Below are positions 40,882-53,106 of a stretch of 64,000 bases of DNA, piece by piece. This stretch comes from Trichobilharzia szidati. Its lineage: Eukaryota; Platyhelminthes; Trematoda; Strigeidida; Schistosomatidae. The position numbers were made by a program, and so were the translations under genes. The stretch's first letter is position 1. Each line of letters opens with the position of its first letter. The stretch spans positions 119,404,110 through 119,468,109 of the forward strand of contig OX235279.1 in the NCBI GenBank assembly GCA_944472155.2, written 5' to 3'. Below the pieces are notes generated by a model. That model searched no databases. It was given only the letters and a program-made list of their open reading frames with translations, and had not been told where the DNA came from.

Positions 40882-42144
40882 AATACAAAAAAATCGAGCA
40901 AAGAATATTCTTTTCTATAAATTCCGGGTCTACAATTACATATGTGTTTATGTACACAAAATATTCTAGATTAGTAGTTAATAACGATATTAGTGTTTTT
41001 AAATAATATTGATTTGTAAAGTATGATCAATGCAATTACAGTTCATGAAAGATGCTTAAATTATGATAATAATAATAAAGATACAATAGCGAATAGAATA
41101 TCAACTAAAATTAGGGAAATTCCACAAAAATTCCGGATTATTCAAACCTGGATGACCAAGGTAATTTTACATTGAGTATTCTAATCAGTTTTGATAGGTC
41201 ATGGTGAGTATATTCGTTTAAGTTTTACGCTTAGCTTTGGCCCTCCAAATACTAATTTTCCGCTTGTAGAATCGAACATATACTACTGAAAACTGGGCTT
41301 TTATGTGTTACTGCTTGATAACGAATTACAATCACCAATGCGATATTTTTTCAAACAATAAACATTTAGCTGTAAGGTATTTCTTAGGTTTTGTACGATT
41401 ATGTTGAAAAAAATAAAGTAGCATAGCTTAGAATGACAATTAAAAGCAGCAAGTTTTAAATCCACTGACAACAAAAAGAAATATGAATGTGGTGAGCAAT
41501 AATCATTGCCCCTAAATGTTTAGTGGACTCAGAGAAATGTCACAGTAAACACCTCCTTCTTATACGAAACATATAAACTACTGATTTCTGTTCACGTAGA
41601 TGAGTATGGTTTTGATTACAGCCTAAATCTCTGTCTGCATGAAAACAGACCTCAGTGTTACCGTCACCAGTATTTTCTCGCTTTAAAATGTTTCCAATCA
41701 TATTTCAATATAAAAATATTGAATTGAATTTCAGAGATAAAATTAGTATTATTTTTTATCACACTGAATGACTTCAATTTATTTTTGTAAACATGTCTGT
41801 AGCACGCATGGGTGTACCACCACTTTTTTTTCCACTATTTTACTATCATATCTACAAGAGCATATTCTGCATCACATGACTGTCCACTTTGTATCGCATG
41901 TTTTATTATAACTGTTATATGTAATGTCATAGGATCAATCGATAAATAATTTGAATACCACTTTCAGACAGATAGTAAGTAGATGAATGGATATATGAAT
42001 ATATACACATATGTATATTTTCTGTATGACAGTGGTGATTTTGATGATAAATGAGCGAAGAGCGAGGAGTGATTAGTTATAAAAATCAAACAGCGTGAAT
42101 AATATATATATATAACTACCAATTATAGTATCAAATAAGTAATC
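40882..42144. other. Upstream of the dynein light chain gene, no gene seen
   Basis: A+T-rich. A short (TA)n lies at 42102-42114. No promoter can be assigned with confidence. Confidence 0.4.
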
Positions 42145-42564
42145 ATGTTCCCAATGCATAAAGCACGAGGAAAAACGCGTAAACAGAATACCTATCAAAT
42201 ATGTCCACCGTATCTATTTACATTCAGTAAACACCGCACAATGATCTTAGAGTTGCTCAACACGAAATTACAAACACTTATGGATGAGATTGCAATCGAC
42301 GAGAATGGAAGATGGAATATTGCATTTGACCAATGGTTGAATGATCTGAAAGACAGTATTGTCTGTAAACAAACACGTCTCTTTCCTAGGCACAAAATAA
42401 TTGTCAATGGAATTATCGGTACAACAGGAAGTAATGTACCGACTGTGTGTTTTGCAACGCACACATTTATGTCAACTGACTGTGGCGATGATTCAGTCGG
42501 TGTGAGTCGAATTAATCCTGTGTGCTTTGTGGCTGTATGCGTGGCTGGATTTGCACAAGACTGA
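42145..42564 (+). CDS. Tctex1-type dynein light chain, single exon
   Basis: 139 codons. ATG at 42145 is preceded in frame by TAA (42136-42138), so the start is well bounded. NTYQICPPYLFTFSKHRTMI matches the NTYxxxP...F lead-in of Tctex1-domain proteins; helices follow, then FPRHKIIVNGIIGTTGSNVP (the RxKxxVxxxIG strand), TVCFATHTFMSTDCGDDSVG and FVAVCVAGFAQD (last strand). Tctex light chains dimerise and link cargo to dynein intermediate chains; this divergent type may serve cilia or the tegument (inference). Length is normal for the family. No intron is visible and retroelements crowd both sides, so it could be an old retrocopy that stayed open. Divergent stretches mean the exact subfamily is unclear. 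Confidence 0.8.
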   Translation: MFPMHKARGKTRKQNTYQICPPYLFTFSKHRTMILELLNTKLQTLMDEIAIDENGRWNIAFDQWLNDLKDSIVCKQTRLFPRHKIIVNGIIGTTGSNVPTVCFATHTFMSTDCGDDSVGVSRINPVCFVAVCVAGFAQD

Positions 42565-42719
42565 AGACTTTTTAAGTTTGTTCAGTGGAGACGAAGTGAT
42601 TTATACCTGCAACAGATAAGTGATTGTGTTGCTTGTACTTACTTATTGAATATATATGTTTGTACAGTCTTAGAACAGAAACTCAGTAGGGTATTTCGCT
42701 GTTGGATCTATATAGTCTC

Positions 42720-42765
<46 letters not shown>

Positions 42766-43748
42766 CTTCATTGTAAGCTGGTTTTATTTGTTTACTTTTA
42801 TTCTGTTCGTGGGAATGTCAGTAATCTAAACTCTGGGTTTGCTCACGCAAGCTCAAATATGATTTTTAATGGTTTGCGTTTTATTTTGAGGAAGATCATA
42901 ACCAAGCTAGAAACCATGAACAAAAGACCACAAAATAGTAAAGCAAGTCGACATAGTTTCCTTCGGACTATGCACACAACCGGCTATTGTGAAATGCCAT
43001 CTACTGGTGTCTTATTTCAACTTGCAGATGACCATTTAGCGGGATAAGACTCAGTCCGGTCAAATCAGAAAATCAAATTGTACAGACTAGTTAATCGTGA
43101 TATAATGGAAGTGGTGATGAGTTTTGAAAGTACAGAAATTAATGAAAATCCAATTGAAATGAACAGAATTCCTTCCGACTGGTTAAATTAGGTCTATTCA
43201 TTATTGTTTAGTCACGATAATCACTTTTAGCTGCTTTACAGATAGCCATATAATTTCAGGATTGTTTCAAAAATTGTCTAGGGAAAACGAGAGTTTCCGG
43301 GGTCTGCTAATAACAAGACTAGAATAGTTTATATAAATATAGGCGTGGGAGAAAACTTGGCCGAAACTAATAAGACATTTTCCAGGGCAGGTCAACAGTC
43401 TCCTTTAGTGAGCGATGTTGACAGCTGAAAGGTGAGCATACCGCAATCATCGCATAGAAAAATACAAAATAACTGGTAATCAACTTGCTACTACAACTAT
43501 TTATTTTGACACCCCATTACTAATCTGTTATTCTACGTTAAAAATGTATCCGCCGCATAACTGGCCCATATTGTAACGACAACAAATATTATATTTTATA
43601 ATTGTAAGAACCTGAAGAGAAATTATTGAAAAGAATATTCTTCGTTCAGATTGACTTTTAATTCATAATATGGGAATATTCCACACTATCAAAACTTGTT
43701 AAACTCCCTATTTAATTTCAAGTCAAACGATTAATGTTATTTATTTCA
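42565..43748. other. Downstream of the dynein light chain gene
   Basis: No gene. A (AAT)n tract at 42720-42762 opens a spurious ORF (42646-43047) with a poly-Ile run. AATAAATC at 42760 could serve as a polyA signal for the gene upstream. Confidence 0.45.
42720..42762. repeat. (AAT)n microsatellite
   Basis: About fourteen trinucleotide units. Confidence 0.9.
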
Positions 43749-43975
43749 GGATCAATCACGAGCTGACATCAGTTCCAGGAAGATTGGAGAACCTAGGAGT
43801 ACTGGACAGCTGTTCCGTCCTACTTTGGGATTTTTCAGCAGTACTAACCCACTGGGATTCCAACCTATGACTTTCCAGTCACAAGACGAGGTCCTAGACC
43901 ATTCAACCACTGCTATCCAACCCAATGATCCACGAATTCCAAATTCTGTCGATTCGAAATATATATATATATATT
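43749..43975 (-). mobile_element. Smα-type SINE, nearly complete
   Basis: On the minus strand: a tRNA-like head (GGATAGCAGTGGTTGAATGG as A box, GGTTGGAATCCC as B box), then CTGCTGAAAAATCCC, AAAGTAGGACGGAACAGC, TGTCCAGTACTCC (hammerhead position), and the family tail CTGATGTCAGCTCGTGATTG. Core changes (CTGATGA to CTGCTGA, GAAA to GGAA) should abolish cleavage. (TA)n flanks the 5' side. Confidence 0.7.
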
Positions 43976-44679
43976 TAGCGCAAGCAACAGCCAGTGTCAC
44001 ATACGAGTAACTGTCCTCTTTGCTGACTTGGTGGATCCCGCTGGTTACGACTTCTCTCTAGAACCACAGGTAACGTCCTGTGCAAGGCCAGTAGCGAGTG
44101 AGAATCAGATTAGCTATCAAATATTGATTTGTAGCGGTTTGGTTAGTTGAAGGATTGACTGTAAGCCACCAGCTGCGCACTGATGAGGACTTGCAAACTT
44201 GGATGAAACACCTGACCAGTACTCCCAGTTTTCCCAATGTTCGTGTAACTTATGTCAGCTGTTATCAATCCTGTAACCAATCAAATCTCTGCAAATCAGC
44301 TCTTGATTACTGTTTATTCTTAAGAAGTATTGAAAAGAGAGTTAGAGAGAAGATAATTTTCTATTCGACTAAATCATTAAGTAGGCTGCATATTCATGTA
44401 TTTATAAGCAGGGGGTGAAAAAGTTCCAGAACTATTTCCGGTCATTTTAGTTGAATTGCAATTAGGGATTAAAATGCAATAATAAAGAAGAAGTTCAGAT
44501 AAAAACATAGTAGGATGACAATTATTGTGAGAAACTGACTTTTTTATACAACTAAGAATTAAAATGTAATGATAACAAAATAGACAGGAAGTTCAGATTA
44601 AAACAAATAAAAATAAAGGAAATAAACAGAAATACTGGATAAGAAAGTTAGTAGGATAATCACTATTGGGAAAATTGAC

Positions 44680-44990
44680 TTTCATAATGGCCATGGTAGA
44701 GACAAAGGCTGGGCGTATTTCTTTTGAATATATGTCTTGGGCTTGGACTTTGGGATCGCTAGTGCCTCAGCTATGCCTAGATGCCGCGATCTCTCTCCTT
44801 TCGAGAGGTTGGATCTTATCTTGTACGTGACTTTGAAAGACTTATCGAATGGGACTGGATATCCTGAGCGCATCAGATTCTCTGTTACCGAACTGTATAC
44901 ACACTTACTTTCTTCCTTCGCTATAATTTGCCAGAGGACTCACTGTAATTACAGTGTATTCAGGAATGAACAAGCAGTATGACACATTCA
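44680..44990 (-). mobile_element. PLE-A-like 3' end fragment
   Basis: The open stretch 44682-44873 (minus) reads FKVTYKIRSNLSKGERSRHL and IQKKYAQPLSLPWPL, aligning with the last 50 residues of PLE-A (VIYTIRGSLAKRVRIK..., QKKFVQSLNLQWS). It is diverged: an older relative, not a copy of the palindrome. Confidence 0.7.
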
Positions 44991-45129
44991 TCTGTATGAT
45001 ACGTTAACACTGAAATATAGCAGATAATCTACGCCTCATTTTTTACTGAAAAGTACTATACTCTTAAATTGTATTATTACCAAACGTTTCAAAACCAGCC
45101 AGAATCGGAACTGAGTAGCAAGACAGGAG

Positions 45130-47040
45130 TTATATTATTGTTCCCTTGGGTTCCGAGTGGAACATAGGACTTCAACTACAAATCTTCACTTTCTTCTATT
45201 TTCTGTCATCATCTTCAGCTGGGTTCATGGTCGCCCAAACTCTCTCATCTCTTCCTCACAGGATCTCCTCCATGTCACCCTAGGACGGCCCACTTGTCGT
45301 TTCCCATTTGGATTCCGCTCTAACGATGACCTGCATCGGGCGCGATGCCATTCAATGGTCTTCTCAATGTATGTCCAATCCATCTCCATTTTCTCTTACA
45401 TATTTGCTGAGCGACCGGCTCTTGGTTGGTTTGTCTCCTGCCAGAGTTTCTTGCTGCTACTTCTTTATGGCCGGCCGGTCATTTGATCTTCAGAATGTAG
45501 CCAGTGAAGGCAGCTGTTAATGAAAGTCTGTAACCTGTTCGAAATCCTTTCCGTTACATGCACTGCACGATTCTGACCCGTATAGAAGGACCGACTTGAC
45601 ATTGTTGGTGAAAATCGGAATCTTGTTTTTTATGCTGGCTGACTATGGAAAATTTCCAAACTGGTTTCAGGTTGACGAAGGCATGCGTATCTTGCCTTTC
45701 CAGTTCTGACTTTGACAACTTCATCCGTTCCGATTCCCTGTGGATGAAACCATGCTTCCTAGATAAGTGAAGGAGATAACCTCTGTCAAATCTCTCCTTT
45801 TGATTGTAGTTGGTGCTGGTTGTTGTTGTTGCTGTTCGTTGTTTATCTTCATCACCTCCATCTTCTCCATGTTCACCTGCAGTCCTGTCTTCTCTGTCAC
45901 CTTCTTCAGCCAGTTTGTTGGCTTTTGCCTGCAAATCTTCGAGTTTTTGTGACACTAGACATATATCATCTGCGAAATCCAGATCTTCTAGAGTTTTATT
46001 ATCGTTGGTCCAGCGTATCACTGTCTCCTCGCTCCTTAAACATAGTTTGATGCAGAATCCAGTCCACCATAATTAAGAATATCATCGGTAATAGGTAGCC
46101 AGCTTGTCTCACTCCTTTGTTCACTTCGAAATCCTCGCTGAGTTCTCCGTTGTGGATCACCTGACACTTGGCATTGTCATGTAGACAGTTGTCGAATGAA
46201 GTTGATAAAGATTTAGGCAATGCACGCCATAGTGTTGAAGGAGTTTCCGAATTACTTCTCGATCAACGCTGTCTGATGGTGGCCTTTTTGAAGTCTATGA
46301 AATTGAGGTAGAGAGTGGTTTGACTGTCATTCTATATTTTGTTCTGTGTTGACAATGTTTAGAGTTGCAATTGGATCAGCACATGATTTGCTTTTCCTGA
46401 ATCCAGATTGTTTCGTGCTGGCGGAGTTCTGTATCCAGTGCATCGGTAGCACAGTGGTTAGGACTCCCGCCGACCATGCACATGGTCCGGGGTTCGATTA
46501 CCTGCCGACGCACACCCGATATCTATGGTCGGCCTGTAAAATTTGGGCTACCGATATCCATGCTGAAAATTCCATACTTCTACCAAAAAGTACTGTGTGG
46601 AATCAAGCTGTAAACAAAAATAAAAAAAAATAAAATAAAATAAATAATCTTTTACTTTGTCTAGGATGATGCGACTTAGTATTTTACTTGGCATGGACAA
46701 GAGCATTATTCCACGTCAGTTCTTGCACAGGCCCAACTAGGTCACACTTCTTTGTTAGCTTGACGAGGTGACCAGCCTTTTTTCCAACTGCTAGGTACTT
46801 TTCCTTACCTCCAAACCTTTTGAAATAATGGCGAGAGAACATTTGCCTCAGTGCTTCGGGGGAATTCCGTTTGGTCCTACTACCTTTCCGACTGGGCTTC
46901 AGTTGCTTGATCGCATTCAAGATTTTCGCTTTCGTTGGAGGATTGGTGTCCACTGGCAGGGGGTTATGTGCATGCTGTTTGTGGTATTTCTGGGCCAGTT
47001 GACGGTGATGGTCCAGTTGGTCGCTCTGTAATTAGCGTAA
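45130..47040 (-). mobile_element. RTE-like LINE family 2, degenerate, with a SINE inside
   Basis: Minus strand. From ~47000: MDTNPPTKAKILNAIKQLKP, then SGFRKSKSCADPIATL (near 46370), GVRQAGYLLPMIFLIMVDWI (46100), LDFADDICLVSQKLEDLQAK (45980) and the C-terminal/3' part to 45130. The tRNA-headed SINE at 46432-46650 interrupts it before SGFRK. Frame-broken in several places. Confidence 0.75.
46432..46650 (+). mobile_element. tRNA-headed SINE with A-rich tail
   Basis: Head at 46437-46509: GGTAGCACAGTGGTTAGGAC (A box) and GGTCCGGGGTTCGATTACC (B box). The ends GCATCGG/CCGACGC can pair in six of seven positions, like an acceptor stem. A hairpin GACCATG/CATGGTC lies in the middle. A non-tRNA body and a tail AAAATAAAAAAAAATAAAAT follow. 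Probably pol III-transcribed and mobilised by a LINE; different from Smα. Confidence 0.7.
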
Positions 47041-47279
47041 AGTTTCATAGGATGTAGCAAAACAAGCTGTATCCGAATTTCTAGCACTAGTGTCAAGTCA
47101 CTGCTTCTACACGTTTCCGAGTTTTGACACAGATCGTTATCAACACTTGTCTTCTGTCGTTACTGAAGACCAGATTTCCAGAACTTTGGCAATGAACCAA
47201 CAGATATTCAGGAGGATATGGATATGTATTAGATATAAAGCAAGATACTCAAATCAAATCAAATTTCTGGCCATTAAGT

Positions 47280-47465
47280 CGAATATGAACGAGAAGCGTT
47301 GAGTTGGGCAACTGACACTGACATGAAGGAGATCATGTGATGAGGAAATAAAAACTCGTGAGCAGTCGTGGTGCCAGTTGAAAAGAATCCAGAGAACCAT
47401 TTGCAACAAATATGTGGTACTGAGACTGCATGTTCCACTCGGAACTCAAAGAATAAATAATAATA
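47280..47465 (+). mobile_element. RTE-like LINE family 2, short 3' end
   Basis: ATGTTCCACTCGGAACTCAA and the tail AATAAATAATAATAG match, in the opposite orientation, the 3' end of the neighbouring copy at 45130. Confidence 0.6.
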
Positions 47466-47999
47466 GTACAATCAACCTATTGTAAAATAAATCAACTTGT
47501 CTGTTTTTTCTTTAATGTCCGATTTTAATTCCGTGTTTGACGTGTTTACTTCTGATGTTATGCAATAAGCGCAGTGTTTATCATAATTCCTACATACTGG
47601 CAGTCTTATTGCATCCTTTGCTAACGAATCAATACTTTTTTGTAGCCTACACAGACAACAGTGTGCGATTAAGTGTACCCAGCATTTCAAACTACTAGTG
47701 ATGTTTTTTTCTGTGGTTGATGTGAAGAACACGTGACAAAAAGTTTGAGTCGGTAAATTGGTTGACACAGTGTCACACACATGCATACACAGACGCACAT
47801 GCAGTTCGCTTCTTTTGTTCTCAATAATCAGTCGGTTTGAGCGTAAAAAGTAAATTATACCGAAAAAGCGCACACAAAATGCGATTTATTTTTTGAGAAA
47901 TTATAGAGAACGATTGCACTTTAGTAGATCGGAGCTGATAGAGACTTGTTTGATTGTTTCAGATCACTATTATAGGTTACAGTGAAAATATTTAGTTTT

Positions 48000-48200
48000 T
48001 TGTCATCTGAGAGGTGTAAGAGGACAATTTGGGCACTGTAGTAGAGTATAATTCAATATTAGATAAGTTTTTTGGCATAACACACAGCAATACAGAATTA
48101 ACAAGTGAATGACGTTTTTAGTACCATTTACCGCTCATAATAATCATTTATCAAATATTCTAATCTAAACTGAGTGGTGTTCTATCGTGACCAACTTCCA
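48000..48200 (-). mobile_element. PLE-B tail fragment
   Basis: TTGGGCACTGTAGTAGAGTA, AATGACGTTTTTAG and GCTCATAATAATCAT match the PLE-B 3' region at 33300-33450 and the palindrome ends. No protein-coding part was seen. Confidence 0.55.
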
Positions 48201-49212
48201 AGTGCATTTCTTAGAATCCCTATGAGCAGTCGTCGCTGAAGATCTCTACCGTACTTTATGTGCACAGTTATCCATTGGATAGTATTCTGAAATGGCAGAA
48301 TTGGAAAAACACCTTCAGAATCAAATTATTTTCATAATCATAGAAATATAAAGTACTTCTTTAAAAGGATAGTGGTGTGTATGCGTGTGCGTGTATATTG
48401 TGGTTCATCTGCTCGACTGCATTAAGTCATCTCTATTTCCACTCCATTTACCACCCGGTGAACTCAGTAACGTATACTGAATAGGAAATAAACAAAAAAG
48501 GTGTACCTGCTTCAGAAATCAGTTACCATAGCTACAGTATATACACGTGTCGCTTAATTCAACTGAGAACTAAATTCGGTGACACACATACACACACTCA
48601 GAGACCTATTTCACGCCTTGGTTGGACATCTTTAATATGTGGGCATTTCTGTGTGTTCCGGGTGAGCTACCATTTTTGGTTTTCGAAAAAAAGGAAGCCA
48701 GTTATACAATAACTAATTTCGAAGTTGGAAATCGATCGGAGTAGTGTAAGACTCGCTAGTAATAACCATTTTTAGTTGACGTCCTACTTTCTTTCTCAGC
48801 AAATAGAATATTCACCAGAACACTATGTACAACAAGAGAAAAAATATTTTACAGATTTTTAGGGAGAGAGAAATAGTGAATACACCCTCAAGTTTTTACA
48901 TTCATAGGCTGTTGAGCGGATTTTCAATGCTTAATTCAAAAAATATGTGATTCGCCTCAGTTAACTTTTAAGGTCACAGTGTAAAAACACTAAAACATTG
49001 TCATTTTGTTTATATTTGAAATAAAAACTATTGTAGATAGGTGGACATAGAGCATTTTATCTAATATTGACTGATATATATATATATATATATATATATG
49101 TGAATTTTTTGGCATTTACGTTTCATAGTTTAACATGTAAGGTTGTAAGCCAGTAATTCGTAGCCTTCTGGTTCGAAACCTGTAGCACCCTAGACATTCA
49201 TTTTACTTGCAG
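48201..49212. other. Non-coding stretch with (TA)n
   Basis: No gene seen. (TA)n at 49074-49099. Confidence 0.4.
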
Positions 49213-49283
49213 TCATTACGCACCGATAGAAGAATTTATTCAAAGTCATCTACAAAGTCAAAAGAAGCCTCCCGAAAAAATGG
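49213..49283 (+). CDS. Candidate exon of unknown gene
   Basis: 71 bp between TTACTTGCAG and GTAAGC, open in two frames. In one frame it reads SLRTDRRIYSKSSTKSKRSL, in the other HYAPIEEFIQSHLQSQKEAS. It does not join the MAP7-like exon 11 without a stop (t+TC gives a frame ending in TAG), so if real it needs another upstream exon or belongs to another gene. Confidence 0.25.
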
Positions 49284-50473
49284 TAAGCTTCCGTATACTT
49301 TGCATTGCTGGGGCCTTGTTGATCCGGATAGAAAACCCTGATTTATGTTGACAGAAGAAACTTCTCCATCCCCTTCTTCCACCTTAGTTATATAATTCTA
49401 AGTTCGACTACTTTGTTACTAACACTATTTTTGAATTTTCGTATGACATTTTGGTGACATCTTTTTCTTAAGTAACCTTTTATTTACTCTTTCTACCTAT
49501 TACACAATTTATTTCGGACACTTGTCTTTATACTCTTTCATTAACATCCTGTTTATCCGGGTGTCTTTCACATTATGTAGATCTTGTCAGTACTTAGTAA
49601 TCTTCAAACATCCTAGTTAAAACATGAGGTAGTCATTGCATTTTCGAAAAATTTTGATGATGTAAACAATAACCCTAACTAATTTTTATTCTTGTCTGAC
49701 AAACATAATGCACGCACACACACAAAATAATTATATATGATGCGACTGAACAGCTAAGTGAGTGAATTCGCTGAACTGTTTGTTCTTTTAATTAAATAAA
49801 GACGTGTGATTACCTTCAGATTCTTGATGATAACAACATATTTTTGAAGCATAGTAGAACCTTCCATCATATGATTTCCTCTTTTTCTCCTTTTTTTCTA
49901 TCATATTTCTTTCCCTGTCGGCGGATATTTGTCAGTATAGATCAATACTGAGCAATCTGTTAGCTATATGTGCCTATTTATAACTGTTTCGTCTGAGCTA
50001 GTTACTAGTTTACTGCATTACAGGATTTCAGTACTTTGCAGTTAAAATCGTTAACGATCCGTCATACACCACAGTGTTTCTCTATGTACATGATAACGAC
50101 ACATGACGGTTGACTTGGTGTCACATACATTTACAGGTATTATTTGGAATTTATGGAATCGCACACTTATTTTACTGATTTACATGCCAATGAATGAATT
50201 AATGATCATATGAGTAATTAAGAGGTTAAATGAATGAATATTTTCATCATATACATGACTTATTCTATTTCTCTCTGTCTTAATCTCTCACACTCTATCG
50301 ATCAATAGTAGTGTGTTGATATACCATCATTCATGGAATTATTGATTGACTATTAAATTGATTAGATTGATTCACAGTGTGCATTTCAGTTAATTTAAAA
50401 TGAAAAAATATATATTTGATGCATTCATAAACACGAGCTAATTACATCACTTCACATCTGATATATTAATCAA

Positions 50474-50507
<34 letters not shown>

Positions 50508-52196
50508 GTTCGATCGAAAGGGATCGATAGAGAGAAGAAAATTAACACGAGTTTTAAATTAAACATCCAAAAATACAACCGCACACACTTGAAAGAAGAC
50601 AACTATATTTATGCTTATAAATGTCAGGTGATGGTAATTTAAAAATGAGTAGAAATTGAAATTTTGCAATCACGTTTGAAAACATTGTGAGATCAGTAGT
50701 ACAAATCCCCATTTACTGCACATACAATTTATAAATACATGCTTTTGCAAACGTTTTCAATAAAAATGCGGGTATAATAATAAAAATAACCAAAGTTAAA
50801 AAGCATAATATATTCTAGAATATCACATAAATTGAAGATATCTAACCTTCTCATAATTAGTTCATTTAAACAGAATGGTCGATAAATCGTTAGGTGGCTA
50901 TCAATACCTGGTGAGAAGATTTGAGCAAAAATATTTATGCAAATGTGTTGATACCCACTGTGTTATTCAATTTGTTGTTGTAAAAAGTCAAGCCATCATC
51001 ATAGAAATTGTGAAAGTTAGGCGGATTTTCATTAAGGCTAATGAATCCATTGATGAATAACTCGCTAAGATAGAACAGTAAACAGAAAAGGGAAGGGAAA
51101 CTCTACACGAACAAGACAACATGGGGGAAGGTGGAGTAAGGGCAGTCAAACATGGTTTGAGGACATGAAATCAGGGAAATACGCTACAAACAATAAAAAT
51201 TAAGGGGATACATGAAAGATTTTAAGACAAAAGCTACATTTGTACCAATAATCAGAGAGAAGAGATAAGAGAACAAGGAAGAACACATAAAGAGGGAAAC
51301 ATAATGCAGAATACTTCTAGCAGAATTTTCCGTACTGAAAAAATCAAACAGACTAGTATACTTCAAAAAGTACTGTCTGTGTCCAATGCACATCAGGCAT
51401 GTACGAAGAGGTGAGAACATCATGTGGGTAAGTGAACTGGGAATAATTGACGTAAGACGGCAACACACTACTAATTAAGTGAAATGGGTAGCTGGATATT
51501 GTTGATAACAGTCAAATCCTTCGCAAATAGGTCCACCTGGTGTGGACTACGCAGAGATATGTCCCTCATATCATTACGAACTCGCCAGAATTATTGGAAA
51601 GTCGATTTGAGAATTGGGATAATTTGACTGATTCACTGCTTCGTGTAGTGATCAATCGTTTTGTTCGTTGTTCAGGAGGTGGATGTATATCACAAGAGAT
51701 TGACGTACCTTTGGGCATATATCAAAAATGAATACACTGATAGCCATCTTCACATCAGATTGATTGAAATATGAAGTACGTGGTGAAAATAACGTGTGAA
51801 CCTCAAGGTTATCGAGCAGGCTGCTTGAAAGTAGACTGACATAAATGGCTTCAAATAACTTTTATACATGGTTTTCCTTGACTACTGCGATGTTGTGATC
51901 TGGCCAGTGCCATATCTGTATGGTAACTGGTGTTGACTTGCACAGACACAAAGTCAAGTGTTACTGCATTCAGTGTTCTTGTCATAAATTGTTATGATAC
52001 GCTCTTCATGCTTTTGTGAAAGGAATCTGTTTTAACTCCATTATGGATAAGATTTTGTTTTGACAAATTACACAGTATTATAGAGAAATATGTGCGTGAG
52101 ACTTGCGTGAATTTACTCCAAGATAAAGGGATTTATACTGAAATTAAAATATTCTAAAAAGCAACCTAGATACATAGATATCATTCACTCTAACTA
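49284..52196. other. Gene-poor stretch left of the palindrome
   Basis: A+T-rich with (TA)n at 50477-50505. Short ORFs (50875-51060, 51540-51731) are unrecognised. 51412-51545 resembles 59385-59520 in the same orientation. Confidence 0.4.
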
Positions 52197-52252
52197 CATT
52201 ATGGGTGAAATTATTTTGAGAAAGTCTCATAGTGTTATACAGTAATATTTAC

Positions 52253-52294
52253 TGATGACGTTTCGAGCACAATTTATTGCTCATAATCATATCA
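52253..52294 (-). ncRNA. Hammerhead-like fold of PLE-B, left arm
   Basis: Mirror of 58877-58918: stem I TGAT/ATCA, core ATGATTA in place of CTGANGA, stem II GAGCA/TGCTC, then GAAA and CGTC. Positions C3 and G8 of the core are changed, so activity is unlikely. Confidence 0.45.
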
Positions 52295-52335
52295 AGATAT
52301 TCACACAACTTTCTAACTTCGTTTATATAATTCCA

Positions 52336-52722
52336 CTATTTTTCATCGCTTGATTTCATTTTTTTTAGTATATTCCATATTTCCGGTATGGGTGATGAGT
52401 CATTCCTTTTGCACGTGCTGGGTATAGACTCGATGAACAAGGATTCAGTAATCAACCTCTCTCTCCACCTACCTAGATTACTTTTTAGAATTTTAACCCT
52501 CCCCCACCCTATTGTGTGGTTGTGTGTTAATGCATGCAGTGCAATCGCTGAGCTTTCTTCTGAATTGCTTGTCTTCTCTGGGTCAACCATTCTTACCTTA
52601 GCTAAATTCTTATGTTCTGACAGTCTGACTACCCCTGACCTACTAGTTTGACCTATGTAGTTGACCTCACGGTCATTGCAGGGTATTTTGTAAATTATAT
52701 TATTATTATGACTCAGAAACAA
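52336..52722 (-). pseudogene. PLE-B GIY-YIG endonuclease C-terminal part (left, outer)
   Basis: 128-codon open stretch: NNIIYKIPCNDREVNYIGQT (GIY-YIG halves), RSGVVRLSEH, then RWRERLITESLFIES and a short acidic/basic tail ending SSDEK. The RT half is missing, so it is a 5'-truncated PLE of a family different from PLE-A. The same sequence recurs inverted at 52763-53106 and in both positions of the right arm. Confidence 0.8.
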
Positions 52723-53106
52723 GATCTGTAGGCTAGAGGACCCAGTTGACCCAATTAGACAAAATAATATAATTTACAAAATACCCTGCAATGACCGTGA
52801 GGTCAACTACATAGGTCAAACTAGTAGGTCAGGGGTAGTCAGACTGTCAGAACATAAGAATTTAGCTAAGGTAAGAATGGTTGACCCAGAGAAGACAAGC
52901 AATTCAGAAGAAAGCTCAGCGATTGCACTGCATGCATTAACACACAACCACACAATAGGGTGGGGGAGGGTTAAAATTCTAAAAAGTAATCTAGGTAGGT
53001 GGAGAGAGAGGTTGATTACTGAATCCTTGTTCATCGAGTCTATACCCAGCACGTGCAAAAGGAATGACTCATCACCCATACCGGAAATATGGAAAATACT
53101 AAAAAA
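52361..53106. repeat. Nested 344-bp inverted repeat of PLE-B (left arm)
   Basis: 52361-52704 is the reverse complement of 52763-53106 (sum 105467) with a 58-bp loop; one mismatch noted (GAATATAC/GAAAATAC). Confidence 0.9.

Noticed and set aside
42646..43047. 133-codon ORF
   Set aside because: Created by the (AAT)n tract (poly-Ile) and without similarity to a known domain.
46437..46509. Possible tRNA gene
   Set aside because: One acceptor mismatch, no proper anticodon arm, and a SINE body with A-rich tail follows.
52388..52651. 87-codon ORF present four times
   Set aside because: Antisense of the PLE-B endonuclease; repeated only because PLE-B is.
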